NCBI RefSeq assembly: GCF_016864375.1
Contig: NZ_CP069354.1
Coordinates: 496,001-560,000 of the forward strand
DNA from: Microvirga sp. VF16
GTDB lineage: Bacteria; Pseudomonadota; Alphaproteobacteria; Rhizobiales; Beijerinckiaceae
Direction of reading: 5' to 3'
Length of the DNA stretch: 64,000 nt
Of this stretch, positions 10,280 to 18,677 are shown one piece after another (position 1 is the first letter of the stretch; every line of letters starts with the position of its first letter). The position numbers and the translations under genes were made by a program. Under the pieces are notes generated by a model, which saw nothing but the letters and a program-made list of their open reading frames with translations, was not told the origin of the DNA and searched no databases.

Positions 10280-10299
10280 AACGACCTCACATTTTGCGA

Positions 10300-10330
10300 A
10301 AAGCCCGCCTCCTGGTGAGAGGCGGGCTTT
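10300..10330 (-). terminator. Intrinsic terminator of the GST-like gene
   Basis: Perfect 12-base arms (AAAGCCCGCCTC / GAGGCGGGCTTT) flank a 7-base loop, with TTTTCGC following on the minus strand. It sits 11 bases past the stop of the GST-like gene and separates it from metX. Confidence 0.88.
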
Positions 10331-10340
10331 CCATTCTCGA

Positions 10341-11048
10341 TCAGGCCGCGAGCGCCTGCTGGCGCAGGATGTCGTTCAACGAGACCTCTCCCTGGAACCC
10401 GCCGGTGCCGACAGGGGCTTCGCCACGTTCGATGGCATGCGCGAACCGCACCGCCGGATCCGCCTCCAGCCGCTCGAATAGCCGCTGCAAGCCTGGGTAG
10501 TCGCGCCGGTCGACCACGTCGTGATACTTGGTCCAGCGGGCGATGCCGATGAAATACGCATCCGCCAATGTGCGCCGATCACCCAGCAGCCATTCCTTAT
10601 CCCCGAGCATGGCTTCGAGGTTGGCGTGCGCTTTCGCGACCTGTGCTGCTCCATAGGCTCTCAGGACATCCCTATCCGGCCCTTCTGCCTCGTGCTCGAG
10701 GGCATACCAGAGTGGGCCGAAGGCGGCGAAGAAGCTGGTGTTGAGGAATGCCAGCATCTGATTGAGGCGGTCAAACCCTGCTGTGCCCTGCGCGAAGGAT
10801 AATCCCTTGTCGATGCCGCGCGCGCCGAGGTGATTGAGGATCGCCATGCTTTCGCTGATCCGCTCGCCCGTGGCGGTCACCAGCGTCGGGGTCTCGCCGG
10901 CCGGATTGATCGTCCGATAGGCATTGCTCGTCACGACCGCCGGCATTTCGATGCGGCAGAGCCGATATGGTTCCCCGAGCCATTCCAGGGCGACGATTGA
11001 GCCGAACGAGCATCCTGACGGGACGCCGTACATGAGGGTCTGGACCAT
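10341..11048 (-). CDS. glutathione S-transferase-like protein
   Basis: A 235-aa protein with a thioredoxin-fold N-terminal half (MVQTLMYGVPSGCSFGSIVALEWLG, with TPTLVTATGERISESMAIL matching the glutathione-binding ES motif) and an all-helical C-terminal half. The ATG at 11048 has AAGGAG eight bases upstream, preferred over the longer open frame to 11126. It is divergent from a LysR regulator with 83 bases between the starts, the usual arrangement of a LysR target. Substrate unknown. Confidence 0.83.
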   Translation of the reverse strand: MVQTLMYGVPSGCSFGSIVALEWLGEPYRLCRIEMPAVVTSNAYRTINPAGETPTLVTATGERISESMAILNHLGARGIDKGLSFAQGTAGFDRLNQMLAFLNTSFFAAFGPLWYALEHEAEGPDRDVLRAYGAAQVAKAHANLEAMLGDKEWLLGDRRTLADAYFIGIARWTKYHDVVDRRDYPGLQRLFERLEADPAVRFAHAIERGEAPVGTGGFQGEVSLNDILRQQALAA

Positions 11049-11131
11049 GGTGTGTCTCCTTGTTTGTGACGACACTACCCTGCCAGTGTAGACTTTGGGG
11101 CTGTAGTCGGTATTTTTGAAACCCAAAGTCC

Positions 11132-12031
11132 ATGATTGTGAACGACGATATGAGGTTCAACTTCAACGATCTGCATATTTTCGTGCAAGCCGTGGAGAAC
11201 GGGGGCTTTGCCGTTGCCGCGCGGCAACTGGGCATCCCCAAGTCGACCATCAGCAAGCGCGTCGCCGAACTCGAGGCCGACCTCGGCATTCGCCTGATCC
11301 ATCGCACCTCGCGCAGTTTCGTGCTGACCGATGTCGGCCGGGATTTCTACGATCATGCCCGCGCGGCCGTCATCGAGGCGGAAGCAGCGGAGGGCGTCGT
11401 GCAGCGGCGGCAGGCGGAGCCGCAGGGTCTGGTCCGGATCACCGCTTCCGTGCCGGTGGCGCAGTTTCATCTTGCCGATCGCCTGCCGGTTCTCGCGCGC
11501 GCTTATCCCAAACTGGATCTGCAACTCCACATCACCGACCGTTTCGTTGATCTGGTTCGCGAGGGCTTCGACATTGCCGTCCGGAGCCATTTCGCGCCGC
11601 TGCCCGACTCCGATTTGGTGCAGCGTCGGATGACGGTGGAGCGGATCACGCTGGTTGCTTCGCCGGAATACCTGGCCAACCGGGGCATGCCGGAGCACCC
11701 CGATGACATCGTTGGACATGACGGGTTGCTGACAGGACCCGCATCAAAGACATGGCGCCTGACGCACAAGGACGGCCGGGAGGTTCAGGTCACTCCGGCG
11801 TCGCGGTTGGTTGCGGATGAATCCATGGTGCTGTTGAAGGCTGCGGCTGCCGGACTTGGCATCGCATGCCTTCCCGAAGCCATGTCGGCGCCATTGGTTG
11901 GAGCCGGGGAGCTGGCAGCGGTGCTGCCGGACTGGTCTGCCGGCAGCGTGACCTCGACGATCCTGACGCCGCATCGGCGCAGTGAGCTTCCGGCCGTCAG
12001 GACCGTTATCGATTTCCTGGTGGGCGGCTAA
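11132..12031 (+). CDS. LysR family transcriptional regulator
   Basis: A 299-aa regulator. The winged helix-turn-helix covers about residues 8-66 (FAVAARQLGIPKSTISKRVAELE), followed by a periplasmic-binding-like effector domain. The start may be 11132 or the in-frame ATG at 11150 (MRFNFNDLHIF). By context it probably controls the divergent GST-like gene and itself from 11049-11131. I could not pick out a convincing T-N11-A box there. Effector unknown. Confidence 0.88.
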   Translation: MIVNDDMRFNFNDLHIFVQAVENGGFAVAARQLGIPKSTISKRVAELEADLGIRLIHRTSRSFVLTDVGRDFYDHARAAVIEAEAAEGVVQRRQAEPQGLVRITASVPVAQFHLADRLPVLARAYPKLDLQLHITDRFVDLVREGFDIAVRSHFAPLPDSDLVQRRMTVERITLVASPEYLANRGMPEHPDDIVGHDGLLTGPASKTWRLTHKDGREVQVTPASRLVADESMVLLKAAAAGLGIACLPEAMSAPLVGAGELAAVLPDWSAGSVTSTILTPHRRSELPAVRTVIDFLVGG

Positions 12032-12167
12032 CTGCGGCCGAGGGCCAGATAGGGCGCAAGCTGTTCCTCTCATGCATGCCTGCCCAAAGCCCTCGTCGCG
12101 CAATCCCGGATGACAAGGGGGCCTAAAAACGTCAAAGAAGGGCGCCCGACCCCTAAGGATCCTGCCC

Positions 12168-13007
12168 ATGTCCACTGAGACGTCCGCTCCGTCCCTTGCC
12201 GATCTGCGCCAGGAGATCGACCGCATCGACGAGGCAATGCATCGGCTGCTCATGGAGCGCGGCACCATCATCGATCGGCTGATCGCGTCCAAGAAGGCCT
12301 CCAAGGCGGGTCTGAGCTCGGCCTTCCGCCCCGGTCGGGAGGCCTCGATGATGAAGGCCCTGGCCGAGCGCCACGAGGGATTGCTCCCGCTCGATACGGT
12401 GGAGAGCATTTGGCGGGTGATCATCGGCACCTTCACCTATGTCCAGTCCAACTACTCGGTCCATGCCGACATTTCCGGGGGCGATGCCCCCATGCGCGAC
12501 TCGGCCCGGTTCCATTTCGGCTTCACGGTGCCCTACATCACGCATCCGAGCGCAGCGGCGGTGATCGAGGCGGTGGCGGCCTCCCGCGGCGATCTCGGCA
12601 TCTTCCGGCTCGATCAGGGAGCCACGAGCGGCGCGTGGTGGCGCACGCTCGCCGACAAGCGCCGTCCGAAGATCATCGCGCGCCTGCCCTTCATCGAGCG
12701 GCCCGACCATCCGGCCGGCACTCCGGTCTTCGTCATCTCGAAGCCTCTGACCGATGCGGCCGTGCGCGACGTGGTGCTCTATGCCGCCCAGTTCGAGCGC
12801 TGGCACAAGGGCGCCAACGAGGCCCTGACCCAGCTCGGCGGCGAGGTGGTGGCAAGTGCCGCTGATACCAACGGCCTCTCCGAACTCATCGCCGTGCCCG
12901 GCACCGTTGAGCCCGCGGCGCTCAAGGCCGCTCTCACCAAGGCGGGAGCCAGCCTCGCCCAGCTCGTCGAGATCGGCAGCCATGCCGAACGTTTCCACGT
13001 GAAATAA
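12168..13007 (+). CDS. chorismate mutase with an uncharacterised C-terminal domain
   Basis: Residues about 8-95 are an AroQ-type chorismate mutase helix bundle (LADLRQEIDRIDEAMHRLL, then EREASMMKAL-like and IWRVIIGTF helices), which makes prephenate from chorismate. Residues 100-279 are unlike any plain mutase. They look like a reduced prephenate-dehydratase or periplasmic-binding fold with an ACT-like end (NGLSELIAVPGT), but I see no dehydratase TRF motif. It is first in the operon with hisC and tyrC, whose products finish tyrosine synthesis from prephenate. The C-terminal domain could be regulatory (inference). Confidence 0.85.
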   Translation: MSTETSAPSLADLRQEIDRIDEAMHRLLMERGTIIDRLIASKKASKAGLSSAFRPGREASMMKALAERHEGLLPLDTVESIWRVIIGTFTYVQSNYSVHADISGGDAPMRDSARFHFGFTVPYITHPSAAAVIEAVAASRGDLGIFRLDQGATSGAWWRTLADKRRPKIIARLPFIERPDHPAGTPVFVISKPLTDAAVRDVVLYAAQFERWHKGANEALTQLGGEVVASAADTNGLSELIAVPGTVEPAALKAALTKAGASLAQLVEIGSHAERFHVK

Positions 13008-13056
13008 GTCAGCAGCTGCGCTAGAGCCTCTCCCATTGGTTGATTGCTAGGAAGTC

Positions 13057-14160
13057 ATGATGTCCGTTCGTCCCCAACCCCGCCCCGGCGTGATGCAGAT
13101 CGACGCCTATGTGCCAGGCAAGAGCAAGGCCGCAGGGGTTGCCAAGGTCCATAAGCTTTCCTCGAACGAGACCCCGCTCGGGCCATCGCCGAAAGCCTTG
13201 GAGGCGATCCGGACCTTCGACCATCTCGAGCTTTATCCGGACGGCACAGCCACCAAGCTGCGCGAGGCCATCGCGGGCAAGTACGGTCTCGATCCGAACC
13301 GGATCATCTGCGGCGCGGGCTCGGACGAGCTTCTGGCGCTGATCACCCATGCCTATGTGGGTCCGGGCGACGAGGGCATCTTCACCGAGCACGGCTTCCT
13401 GGTCTATCGCATTGCCGTCCTGGCCGCCGGCGGCACGCCCGTCGTGGCACCGGAGAAGGATCTTCGCACGGATGTGGACGCGATCCTCAGCCGTGTGACG
13501 GACAAGACAAAGATCGTCTTCCTCGCCAATCCCAACAACCCGACCGGCACCTATATCCCGTTCGACGAGGTGAAGCGCCTGCACGCGGCGCTGCCGCCGC
13601 ATGTGGTGCTGGTGCTCGATGCCGCCTATGCGGAATATGTCCGCCGCAACGATTACGAGTCGGGCCTCGAACTCGTCGCCACGTCCGAGAACGTGGTGAT
13701 GACGCGCACCTTCTCGAAGATCTACGGCCTCGCCAACCTGCGTCTCGGCTGGATGGTGGCGCCGCCCCATATCGTCGATGCGGTCAACCGCATCCGTGGC
13801 CCGTTCAACGTCAACGGGCCAGCCATGGCGGCGGGAATCGCGGCGATCCAGGACGAGGCGCATATCGCGAAGGCCGTCGAGCACAACGAGCGCTGGCTCG
13901 CCTGGCTTACACGCGAGATCGAGGCGCTCGGCCTCAAGGTCACGCCGAGCGTCGGCAATTTTTTGATGATCCATTTCCCGAACGAGGCCGGCCGGACCGC
14001 GAAGGATGCGGATGCGTTTCTCTCCGGCCGCGGCCTGATCCTGCGCCGGATCGATGCTTACGGCCTGCCACATGCCCTACGCCTGACCGTGGGTGACGAG
14101 GAGGCAAACGGCCTCGTCGTCGCGGCACTCCGCGATTTCATGGGCGGCAAACATGCCTGA
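13057..14160 (+). CDS. hisC: histidinol-phosphate / aromatic aminotransferase HisC
   Basis: A 367-aa class I/II PLP aminotransferase. [13 protein letters not shown] near the N-terminus, [24 protein letters not shown] and the PLP-lysine segment [17 protein letters not shown] are all present. Placed between chorismate mutase and prephenate dehydrogenase, it probably works on aromatic substrates (tyrosine and phenylalanine formation) as well as or instead of histidinol phosphate. The start is ATG 13057 or 13060. The last eight bases overlap tyrC. A second, broken hisC copy lies at 39379-39640. Confidence 0.92.
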   Translation: MMSVRPQPRPGVMQIDAYVPGKSKAAGVAKVHKLSSNETPLGPSPKALEAIRTFDHLELYPDGTATKLREAIAGKYGLDPNRIICGAGSDELLALITHAYVGPGDEGIFTEHGFLVYRIAVLAAGGTPVVAPEKDLRTDVDAILSRVTDKTKIVFLANPNNPTGTYIPFDEVKRLHAALPPHVVLVLDAAYAEYVRRNDYESGLELVATSENVVMTRTFSKIYGLANLRLGWMVAPPHIVDAVNRIRGPFNVNGPAMAAGIAAIQDEAHIAKAVEHNERWLAWLTREIEALGLKVTPSVGNFLMIHFPNEAGRTAKDADAFLSGRGLILRRIDAYGLPHALRLTVGDEEANGLVVAALRDFMGGKHA

Positions 14161-15103
14161 GCGTCTCGGTCCTCCGCGTGAAACGCCGCTCTTCGAGCGC
14201 ATCGCCCTTATCGGTCTCGGGCTGATCGGCTCGTCGATCGCCCGCGCCACACGGCATCTCAACCTCGCCCACACAATCGTCGCCATCGATGCGAGCGAGT
14301 CTGTGGTCGAGCGGGTGCGGGAACTCGGGATCGCCGACGAGGCAACGACTGACGTCGCTGCTGGCGTGAAGGATGCGGATCTCGTGATCCTCTGCGTGCC
14401 GGTCGGCGTCTGTGGAAAAGTGGCCGAGGCGATGAAGCCGGGTCTCAAGCCCGATTGCATCGTGTCCGATGTGGGTTCGGTGAAGGCCTCTGTGATCGCA
14501 CAGGTGCAGCCGCATCTGCCGCAAGGCGTGTCCTTCGTCCCGGCCCATCCGGTGGCAGGTACGGAGCATTCTGGCCCCGATGCCGGCTTTGCGACGCTCT
14601 TCCATAATCGCTGGTGCATCCTCACGCCGCCCGAGGGCACAGATGAGGCGGCCATCGAGCGCGTGCGCGCCTTCTGGGAAGCGATGGGCTCCAATGTGGA
14701 AGTGATGACCGCGCAGCACCACGATCTCGTGCTCGCCATCACCAGCCACGTCCCGCATCTGATCGCCTACAACATCGTCGGCACGGCGGCGGATCTCGAG
14801 ACCGTCACGCAGGGCGAGGTGATCAAGTTCTCCGCCGGCGGCTTCCGCGATTTTACCCGCATCGCGGCCTCCGATCCGACCATGTGGCGCGACGTCTTCC
14901 TGCACAACCGCGAGGCCGTGCTGGAGATGCTCGGCCGCCTCAACGAGGATATCGCACTGCTCGCCCGCGCCATCCGCTGGGGCGAGGGCGACAAGCTCTT
15001 CGACCTTTTCACCCGCACCCGCGCCATCCGGCGCGGCATCATCTCGTCGGGCCAGGAAACGCCGGAACCGGATTTCGGCCGTCGGCGCGAGGACAAGGCG
15101 TAA
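14153..15103 (+). CDS. tyrC: prephenate/cyclohexadienyl dehydrogenase
   Basis: Oxidatively decarboxylates prephenate or arogenate, the tyrosine branch. It has 316 aa: Rossmann [12 protein letters not shown] at about residue 22, a prephenate-dehydrogenase helical domain with [14 protein letters not shown], and the [15 protein letters not shown] helix. No ACT or fused mutase domain, so it is monofunctional. The ATG at 14153 overlaps the hisC stop by eight bases; the longer open frame would lie deep inside hisC. A family C repeat follows directly. Confidence 0.92.
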   Translation: MPERLGPPRETPLFERIALIGLGLIGSSIARATRHLNLAHTIVAIDASESVVERVRELGIADEATTDVAAGVKDADLVILCVPVGVCGKVAEAMKPGLKPDCIVSDVGSVKASVIAQVQPHLPQGVSFVPAHPVAGTEHSGPDAGFATLFHNRWCILTPPEGTDEAAIERVRAFWEAMGSNVEVMTAQHHDLVLAITSHVPHLIAYNIVGTAADLETVTQGEVIKFSAGGFRDFTRIAASDPTMWRDVFLHNREAVLEMLGRLNEDIALLARAIRWGEGDKLFDLFTRTRAIRRGIISSGQETPEPDFGRRREDKA

Positions 15104-15117
15104 ACGGCCTTCCTCTT

Positions 15118-15310
15118 CCCTCCCCCTTGCGGGGAGGGCAGGGGTGGGGATGGTGCGACGGGGCGAGCGATCAATGGATCGGGCGCAGGACAACTTCTCC
15201 CTCAAGGAGAGGTGAGGTTGTAGCGGCCTTCACACCTGCTGGAGGAAGTGCAGGGCTTCGACTTTGCGACCCCCACCCTCGATCCCTCCCCGCAAGGGGG
15301 AGGGGAGAAA
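15118..15310. repeat. Dispersed inverted repeat, family C, copy 1
   Basis: Pyrimidine-rich CCTCCCCCTTGCGGGGAGGG at the left is answered by CCTCCCCGCAAGGGGGAGGGG at the right; each end is itself a small hairpin. The element fills the gap between convergent tyrC and the DUF2125 gene. A second copy is at 28571-28678. Probably a non-coding repeat that may also terminate both transcripts. Confidence 0.75.
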
Positions 15311-15321
15311 CACAATCGCCC

Positions 15322-16374
15322 TCAATAAAGCGGCCGCAGCCTCACGTTGGGAATCACAAACGGCCCCATCGCCAGGAAGCCGTTTTCAAGGCGCAGCGGC
15401 GGCAGGGAGGTCAGCTGCGGCTTCGCATTGGGCTGGCCTTGGGCCGTGCGCGGATTCTGTCCGAGCAGCATGCCCAAAAGATTGCCGCCGAGCCGGCCGC
15501 CCGTCAGATTGCCGATGATGCCGTCGAGGCCTGCGGCGGCCACGTTGAGCTGGCCCGCGGGCCGGTGCTGCTCGTCGAGGCGCAGCTCGCCCTTGGCCTC
15601 GATCTGGCGGGGCCCCTTTGCGGCCGAGAGCATCAGGATGTCGAGCTTGCCGCCAGCATTGCGCCAGAGCTCCAGTTCCTCGGCAATGGTGCCGCCCTTG
15701 AACCCGTCGGCCTGGGTCACGGTGATGTCCGCATTGAGATTGGTGGTCTCCGCGCCGCCGACCAAGGCATCGAGGATGGGAATGCGGGCTTCCGTCAGGG
15801 AGGCGGCCACATCGCCGGCAAGTTCGGCTCGCCTTGAGGGATTGGGCCGCACATGAAGCTCCAGGTGCTTGCCCGATCCTGCGATCTCGCCGCCGCCCAG
15901 TCCGGTGATCGTCACCTTGGGGACATTGGCGGCCAGCGACAGGCGCTGCAGCCCGGTCTGCGAGGCATTGATGCTCGCCTGCAGAAGATCCCAGCTGCCA
16001 TCGACCGTCACGGTTCCATCGGTCACCCGCAAGGGACCGGCCACCTCCACGATGATTCGACGGGGCTGGTAGACCTGGGCGACTGCCTCGGTGCGTCCGA
16101 AGGAGGCGGAGACGGCGCCCCGCTTCAGATCGAGGGTGTTGCAGACGATTTCGATGCGGAACGGATAGCCGACGATGGTGCGGTCGCCGCAGGCCCATTG
16201 CCGCCCGGCCCTGGCCTCCGCTGCGATCCAGCCATCGAGCGCCCCTGCCGTGCGGTTGCGGATCACGAACCAGGCGATGCTCCAGGCGATGGCGAGGAGG
16301 AGCAGCAGAACGAAGGGCGCGTAGAGCCAGAAACGACTGCGGCGAACACTCCCCTCCGGGACGGCCTGATCCAT
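15322..16374 (-). CDS. DUF2125 family protein, membrane-anchored
   Basis: A 350-aa protein with an N-terminal cytoplasmic tail, one hydrophobic segment at about residues 17-38 (FWLYAPFVLLLLLAIAWSI), then a large periplasmic domain rich in beta strands. RQWACGDRTIVGYPFRIEI matches the start of the DUF2125 domain, widespread in alphaproteobacteria and of unknown function. The start MDQAVPEG at 16374 is chosen because the segment upstream lacks features; the frame is open to 16461. Divergent from the ChaC-like gene. Confidence 0.78.
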   Translation of the reverse strand: MDQAVPEGSVRRSRFWLYAPFVLLLLLAIAWSIAWFVIRNRTAGALDGWIAAEARAGRQWACGDRTIVGYPFRIEIVCNTLDLKRGAVSASFGRTEAVAQVYQPRRIIVEVAGPLRVTDGTVTVDGSWDLLQASINASQTGLQRLSLAANVPKVTITGLGGGEIAGSGKHLELHVRPNPSRRAELAGDVAASLTEARIPILDALVGGAETTNLNADITVTQADGFKGGTIAEELELWRNAGGKLDILMLSAAKGPRQIEAKGELRLDEQHRPAGQLNVAAAGLDGIIGNLTGGRLGGNLLGMLLGQNPRTAQGQPNAKPQLTSLPPLRLENGFLAMGPFVIPNVRLRPLY

Positions 16375-16447
16375 GCGTGATCTCCTGTTGTGCTGATGCG
16401 TGGTAGCTGATAGCGCCGGATGCAGGCAAGGTTCGGGCGCGGGTGAG

Positions 16448-16984
16448 ATGAAGGACCTCACGGAGGATTTATGGGTTTTCGGCTACGGCTCACTCATGTG
16501 GCGGCCGGGCTTTCCCTTCGTTGAACGGGTCCACGCCCATCTTTTCGGCTATCACCGGTCGCTGTGCGTCTTCTCCCATGTCCACCGCGGAACGCCGGAG
16601 CATCCGGGTCTGGTCCTGGGCCTCGATCGGGGCGGGCGCTGCCACGGGGTCGCCTTCCGGGTCGCGCCTGAAAACGAGAAGGATACGATCCAGTACTTAC
16701 GCGAGCGCGAGCAGGTCACCTCGGTCTATCTGGAGCGGCATCTGCCGGTACGGCTCGCCGATGCGCGCCGGATCCGCGCGCTCGCCTATGTGGTCGACCG
16801 CAACCATGGGCAATATGCGGGCCGGCTTTCTTATGATGAGGTCTTGAGGCTCGTGCGCCAGGGGCAGGGCATCTCCGGACGCAATCCCGATTATGTGCGT
16901 TCTACCTACGAGCATCTCATTGGCATGCACGTGGTCGATCCGCTCCTGCACAAAATCATCGACTCGCTTGATCAGGAGGCGTGA
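16448..16984 (+). CDS. ChaC-like gamma-glutamylcyclotransferase
   Basis: A 178-aa protein of the GGCT/ChaC fold, which cleaves gamma-glutamyl peptides such as glutathione to 5-oxoproline. VFGYGSLMWRPGFPF near the N-terminus is the ChaC substrate-binding YGSL motif. The chain continues with FGYHRSLCVFSHVHRGTPEHPG and the Glu-bearing RERE segment; ChaC residues align by length. The ATG at 16448 is chosen over the open frame from 16400 because MKDLTEDLWVFGYGSL gives the typical N-terminus. Its last 13 bases overlap the 3' end of the convergent unknown gene. Confidence 0.85.
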   Translation: MKDLTEDLWVFGYGSLMWRPGFPFVERVHAHLFGYHRSLCVFSHVHRGTPEHPGLVLGLDRGGRCHGVAFRVAPENEKDTIQYLREREQVTSVYLERHLPVRLADARRIRALAYVVDRNHGQYAGRLSYDEVLRLVRQGQGISGRNPDYVRSTYEHLIGMHVVDPLLHKIIDSLDQEA

Positions 16985-17406
16985 GTCTCGCTCTCGCGCA
17001 GGTCCTCGAAGATCGCGCGGCGGTCGTCCTCGGTTGCGGCGAGGCGGTGGATGTGGAGCTCGGTGGCGCCGAGTTCCTGAACCTTGGCGAGCCAGCGCAT
17101 CCGGATCTGCTCACTCGGATCGGAGGCCGCCATCGCGGCATCGACCACGATGCCATTGCCCGACCGGTCCCGCTTCACGGCAAGAATCACGGCATCGGTG
17201 ACTTCGAGAAGCTCCGTCTCGTTCAACGGATGCACGCCGACGATGTAGCGGCGTCCCGAACGGCCGCGCCAGGAACTCAAGGTGGAAGAGGAGCGAAGCC
17301 CTGCGGTCGCCCGTAGCCTTTCCTCGCGCACACCAGACCTCCGCATTCGGTCGTTGCGGAGATCCCGCATGGCCGCATTCCAGGATATGGTTCGTTTGTT
17401 CGCCAT
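16972..17406 (-). CDS. Conserved-looking hypothetical protein (144 aa)
   Basis: I do not recognise the family. The N-terminal 45 residues are basic and low-complexity (MRDLRNDRMRRSGVREERLR). The rest looks folded: RRYIVGVHPLNETELLEVTD, then VDAAMAASDPSEQIRMRW and ELHIHRLAATEDDRRAIFEDL. No membrane segment. It overlaps the convergent ChaC-like gene by 13 bases. The ATG at 17406 comes two bases after an 18-base palindrome, which leaves no room for a normal ribosome site outside the palindrome. The palindrome is therefore probably an operator for the gene, or the start lies further in. Confidence 0.65.
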   Translation of the reverse strand: MANKRTISWNAAMRDLRNDRMRRSGVREERLRATAGLRSSSTLSSWRGRSGRRYIVGVHPLNETELLEVTDAVILAVKRDRSGNGIVVDAAMAASDPSEQIRMRWLAKVQELGATELHIHRLAATEDDRRAIFEDLRESETHAS

Positions 17407-17408
17407 AT

Positions 17409-17426
17409 GTTCTTATATGTAAGAAC
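17409..17426. promoter_or_regulatory. Palindrome immediately before the gene at 17406
   Basis: GTTCTTA-TATG-TAAGAAC has perfect 7-base arms and stands two bases from the start codon. It is AT-rich in a GC-rich setting. The spacing does not match either LexA form (GTTC-N7-GTTC or GAAC-N4-GTTC). It could bind a repressor or form a start-occluding RNA hairpin. Confidence 0.5.
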
Positions 17427-17499
17427 GGCCAAGTGAGTCGTCAAGGTAGCTGAAAGCTTGGCTGTGCTTGGGTTTGCGGGTTTTTCCGCTGTGCCCACA

Positions 17500-17712
17500 C
17501 GCCTGCGTCATAACCGGCCTTGTGCCCGGTGATCTCAATTGGAAAAGCGCCGCGCCTTTCCGCATTGGGATGGTCGGGACGAGCCCGGCCATGACGTGAA
17601 GAGGGTGTCATCCCCGGCGGGCGAAGCAAGGGAAGGGGATCCCCTCACACGCTCAGCGCCATGGATTCCCTTCCCCTCCGATGGCTGCGCCATCTCCGGC
17701 CGGGAACGACAC
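17500..17712. repeat. Dispersed repeat, family A, copy 2 (compound)
   Basis: A full family A unit (GTGTCATCCCCGG at 17605 to GGGAACGACAC at 17712) follows a half unit ending GGACGAGCCCGGCCATGACG at 17595. It occupies most of the 320-base gap 17407-17726 between the unknown gene and plsC. Nothing else coding is visible in that gap. Confidence 0.7.
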
Positions 17713-17726
17713 GGTGCTGCCGATCC

Positions 17727-18494
17727 TCACACCTTGGACAGCGAGGCCTCTGACGAGGAACCGGCGCCGATGCCGAGTTCCTTCCGGCCCTCATCCAGCA
17801 GCCGGTTGGAGGCCAACTCGATCCGCTCCTGCATCAACTTGAAGAACTCGTCGCGCGGCAGCCCGGGAGCGATGGCATCCTGAACCTCGATGTGGACCGT
17901 GCCGGGGCGGCGGATGAACTGGCGGCGGGGCCAGTACAGGCCCGAATTCATGGCGACCGGAATGCAGGGGAAGCCAAGATTCTGATAGAGATGCGCCACG
18001 CCGTATTTATAGGCCGGGGGAGCGCCCGGTGGGCGGCGGGTGCCTTCGGGAAAGATGATGATCTGGCGGCCGTGCTGGGCCTCGTCCTTGGCCCGCGCCG
18101 TCATCTGCACCAGCGCCAGCGAACCGGCCTTGCGGTCGATCGGGACGCAGCGCGCCTTCGCCAGATACCAGCCGAAGAACGGGATCCACATCAGCTCGCG
18201 CTTGAGGATGTAGGTCGGGTCGTCGAGGATCGTTATCAGGGCGAAGGTTTCCAGGAACGACTGATGCTTAGCCGCCACCAGGGCCCCGCCAGACGGGATC
18301 TTCTCCTTGCCGGTAATGACGACCTTCGTCCCTGCGATCACGCGGAGAAGCCAGAGTGACGTGCGCCCCCACATCTTGACCAGTTCCATGAACATGCGGC
18401 GGGGCACTAAAAAGCCTGGGATCAGGATGATCAGCCACAGGATCAGGTTGGCGTAGAAGGCGACGTTGAACAGCAGGGAGCGGACGATCAGCAT
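17727..18494 (-). CDS. plsC: 1-acyl-sn-glycerol-3-phosphate acyltransferase PlsC
   Basis: A 255-aa inner-membrane acyltransferase that makes phosphatidic acid from lysophosphatidic acid. An N-terminal membrane segment (NVAFYANLILWLIILIPGF) precedes the PlsC domain. Motif I appears as AAKHQSFLET, so the usual H-X4-D is H-X4-E here; I recall the same form in related rhizobial proteins. The VPIDRKAGSLAL and FPEGTRR motifs are standard. Start at 18494. Monocistronic by appearance, with a family B repeat upstream. Confidence 0.9.
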   Translation of the reverse strand: MLIVRSLLFNVAFYANLILWLIILIPGFLVPRRMFMELVKMWGRTSLWLLRVIAGTKVVITGKEKIPSGGALVAAKHQSFLETFALITILDDPTYILKRELMWIPFFGWYLAKARCVPIDRKAGSLALVQMTARAKDEAQHGRQIIIFPEGTRRPPGAPPAYKYGVAHLYQNLGFPCIPVAMNSGLYWPRRQFIRRPGTVHIEVQDAIAPGLPRDEFFKLMQERIELASNRLLDEGRKELGIGAGSSSEASLSKV

Positions 18495-18570
18495 GATTTC
18501 TTGAAAACGAAAAGCGGAGCATGAGGCTCCGCGAGTGCGGCACCATAGAAGGTTTTTTCTTGAGGCTCTA

Positions 18571-18677
18571 TAGCATCGGACCCAAAAGTGGGCCCACTTT
18601 TGGGATCCATCCGATGCTCATTCTCTTAAGCGGCGCATCGTTTGGAGCGGCCCTTCGGGGCCGCACGATGCGCTAGC
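18571..18677. repeat. Dispersed repeat, family B, copy 1
   Basis: Two stems in a row: AGCATCGG with CCCAAAAGTGGG mirrored around 18590, then GCGCATCG...GCGGCCC-TTCG-GGGCCGC...CGATGCGC to 18673. The right edge CGATGCGCTAG runs into the ydcF-like gene and supplies its TAG stop codon. Related copies are at 19.5, 45.7 and 60.9 kb. Confidence 0.75.

Noticed and set aside
10172..10299. SAM-II riboswitch in the metX leader
   Set aside because: The conserved core expected for SAM-II is not visible; only a generic hairpin is.
17409..17426. LexA box at the palindrome
   Set aside because: GTTC-N10-GAAC fits neither the alphaproteobacterial GTTC-N7-GTTC direct repeat nor the GAAC-N4-GTTC form.
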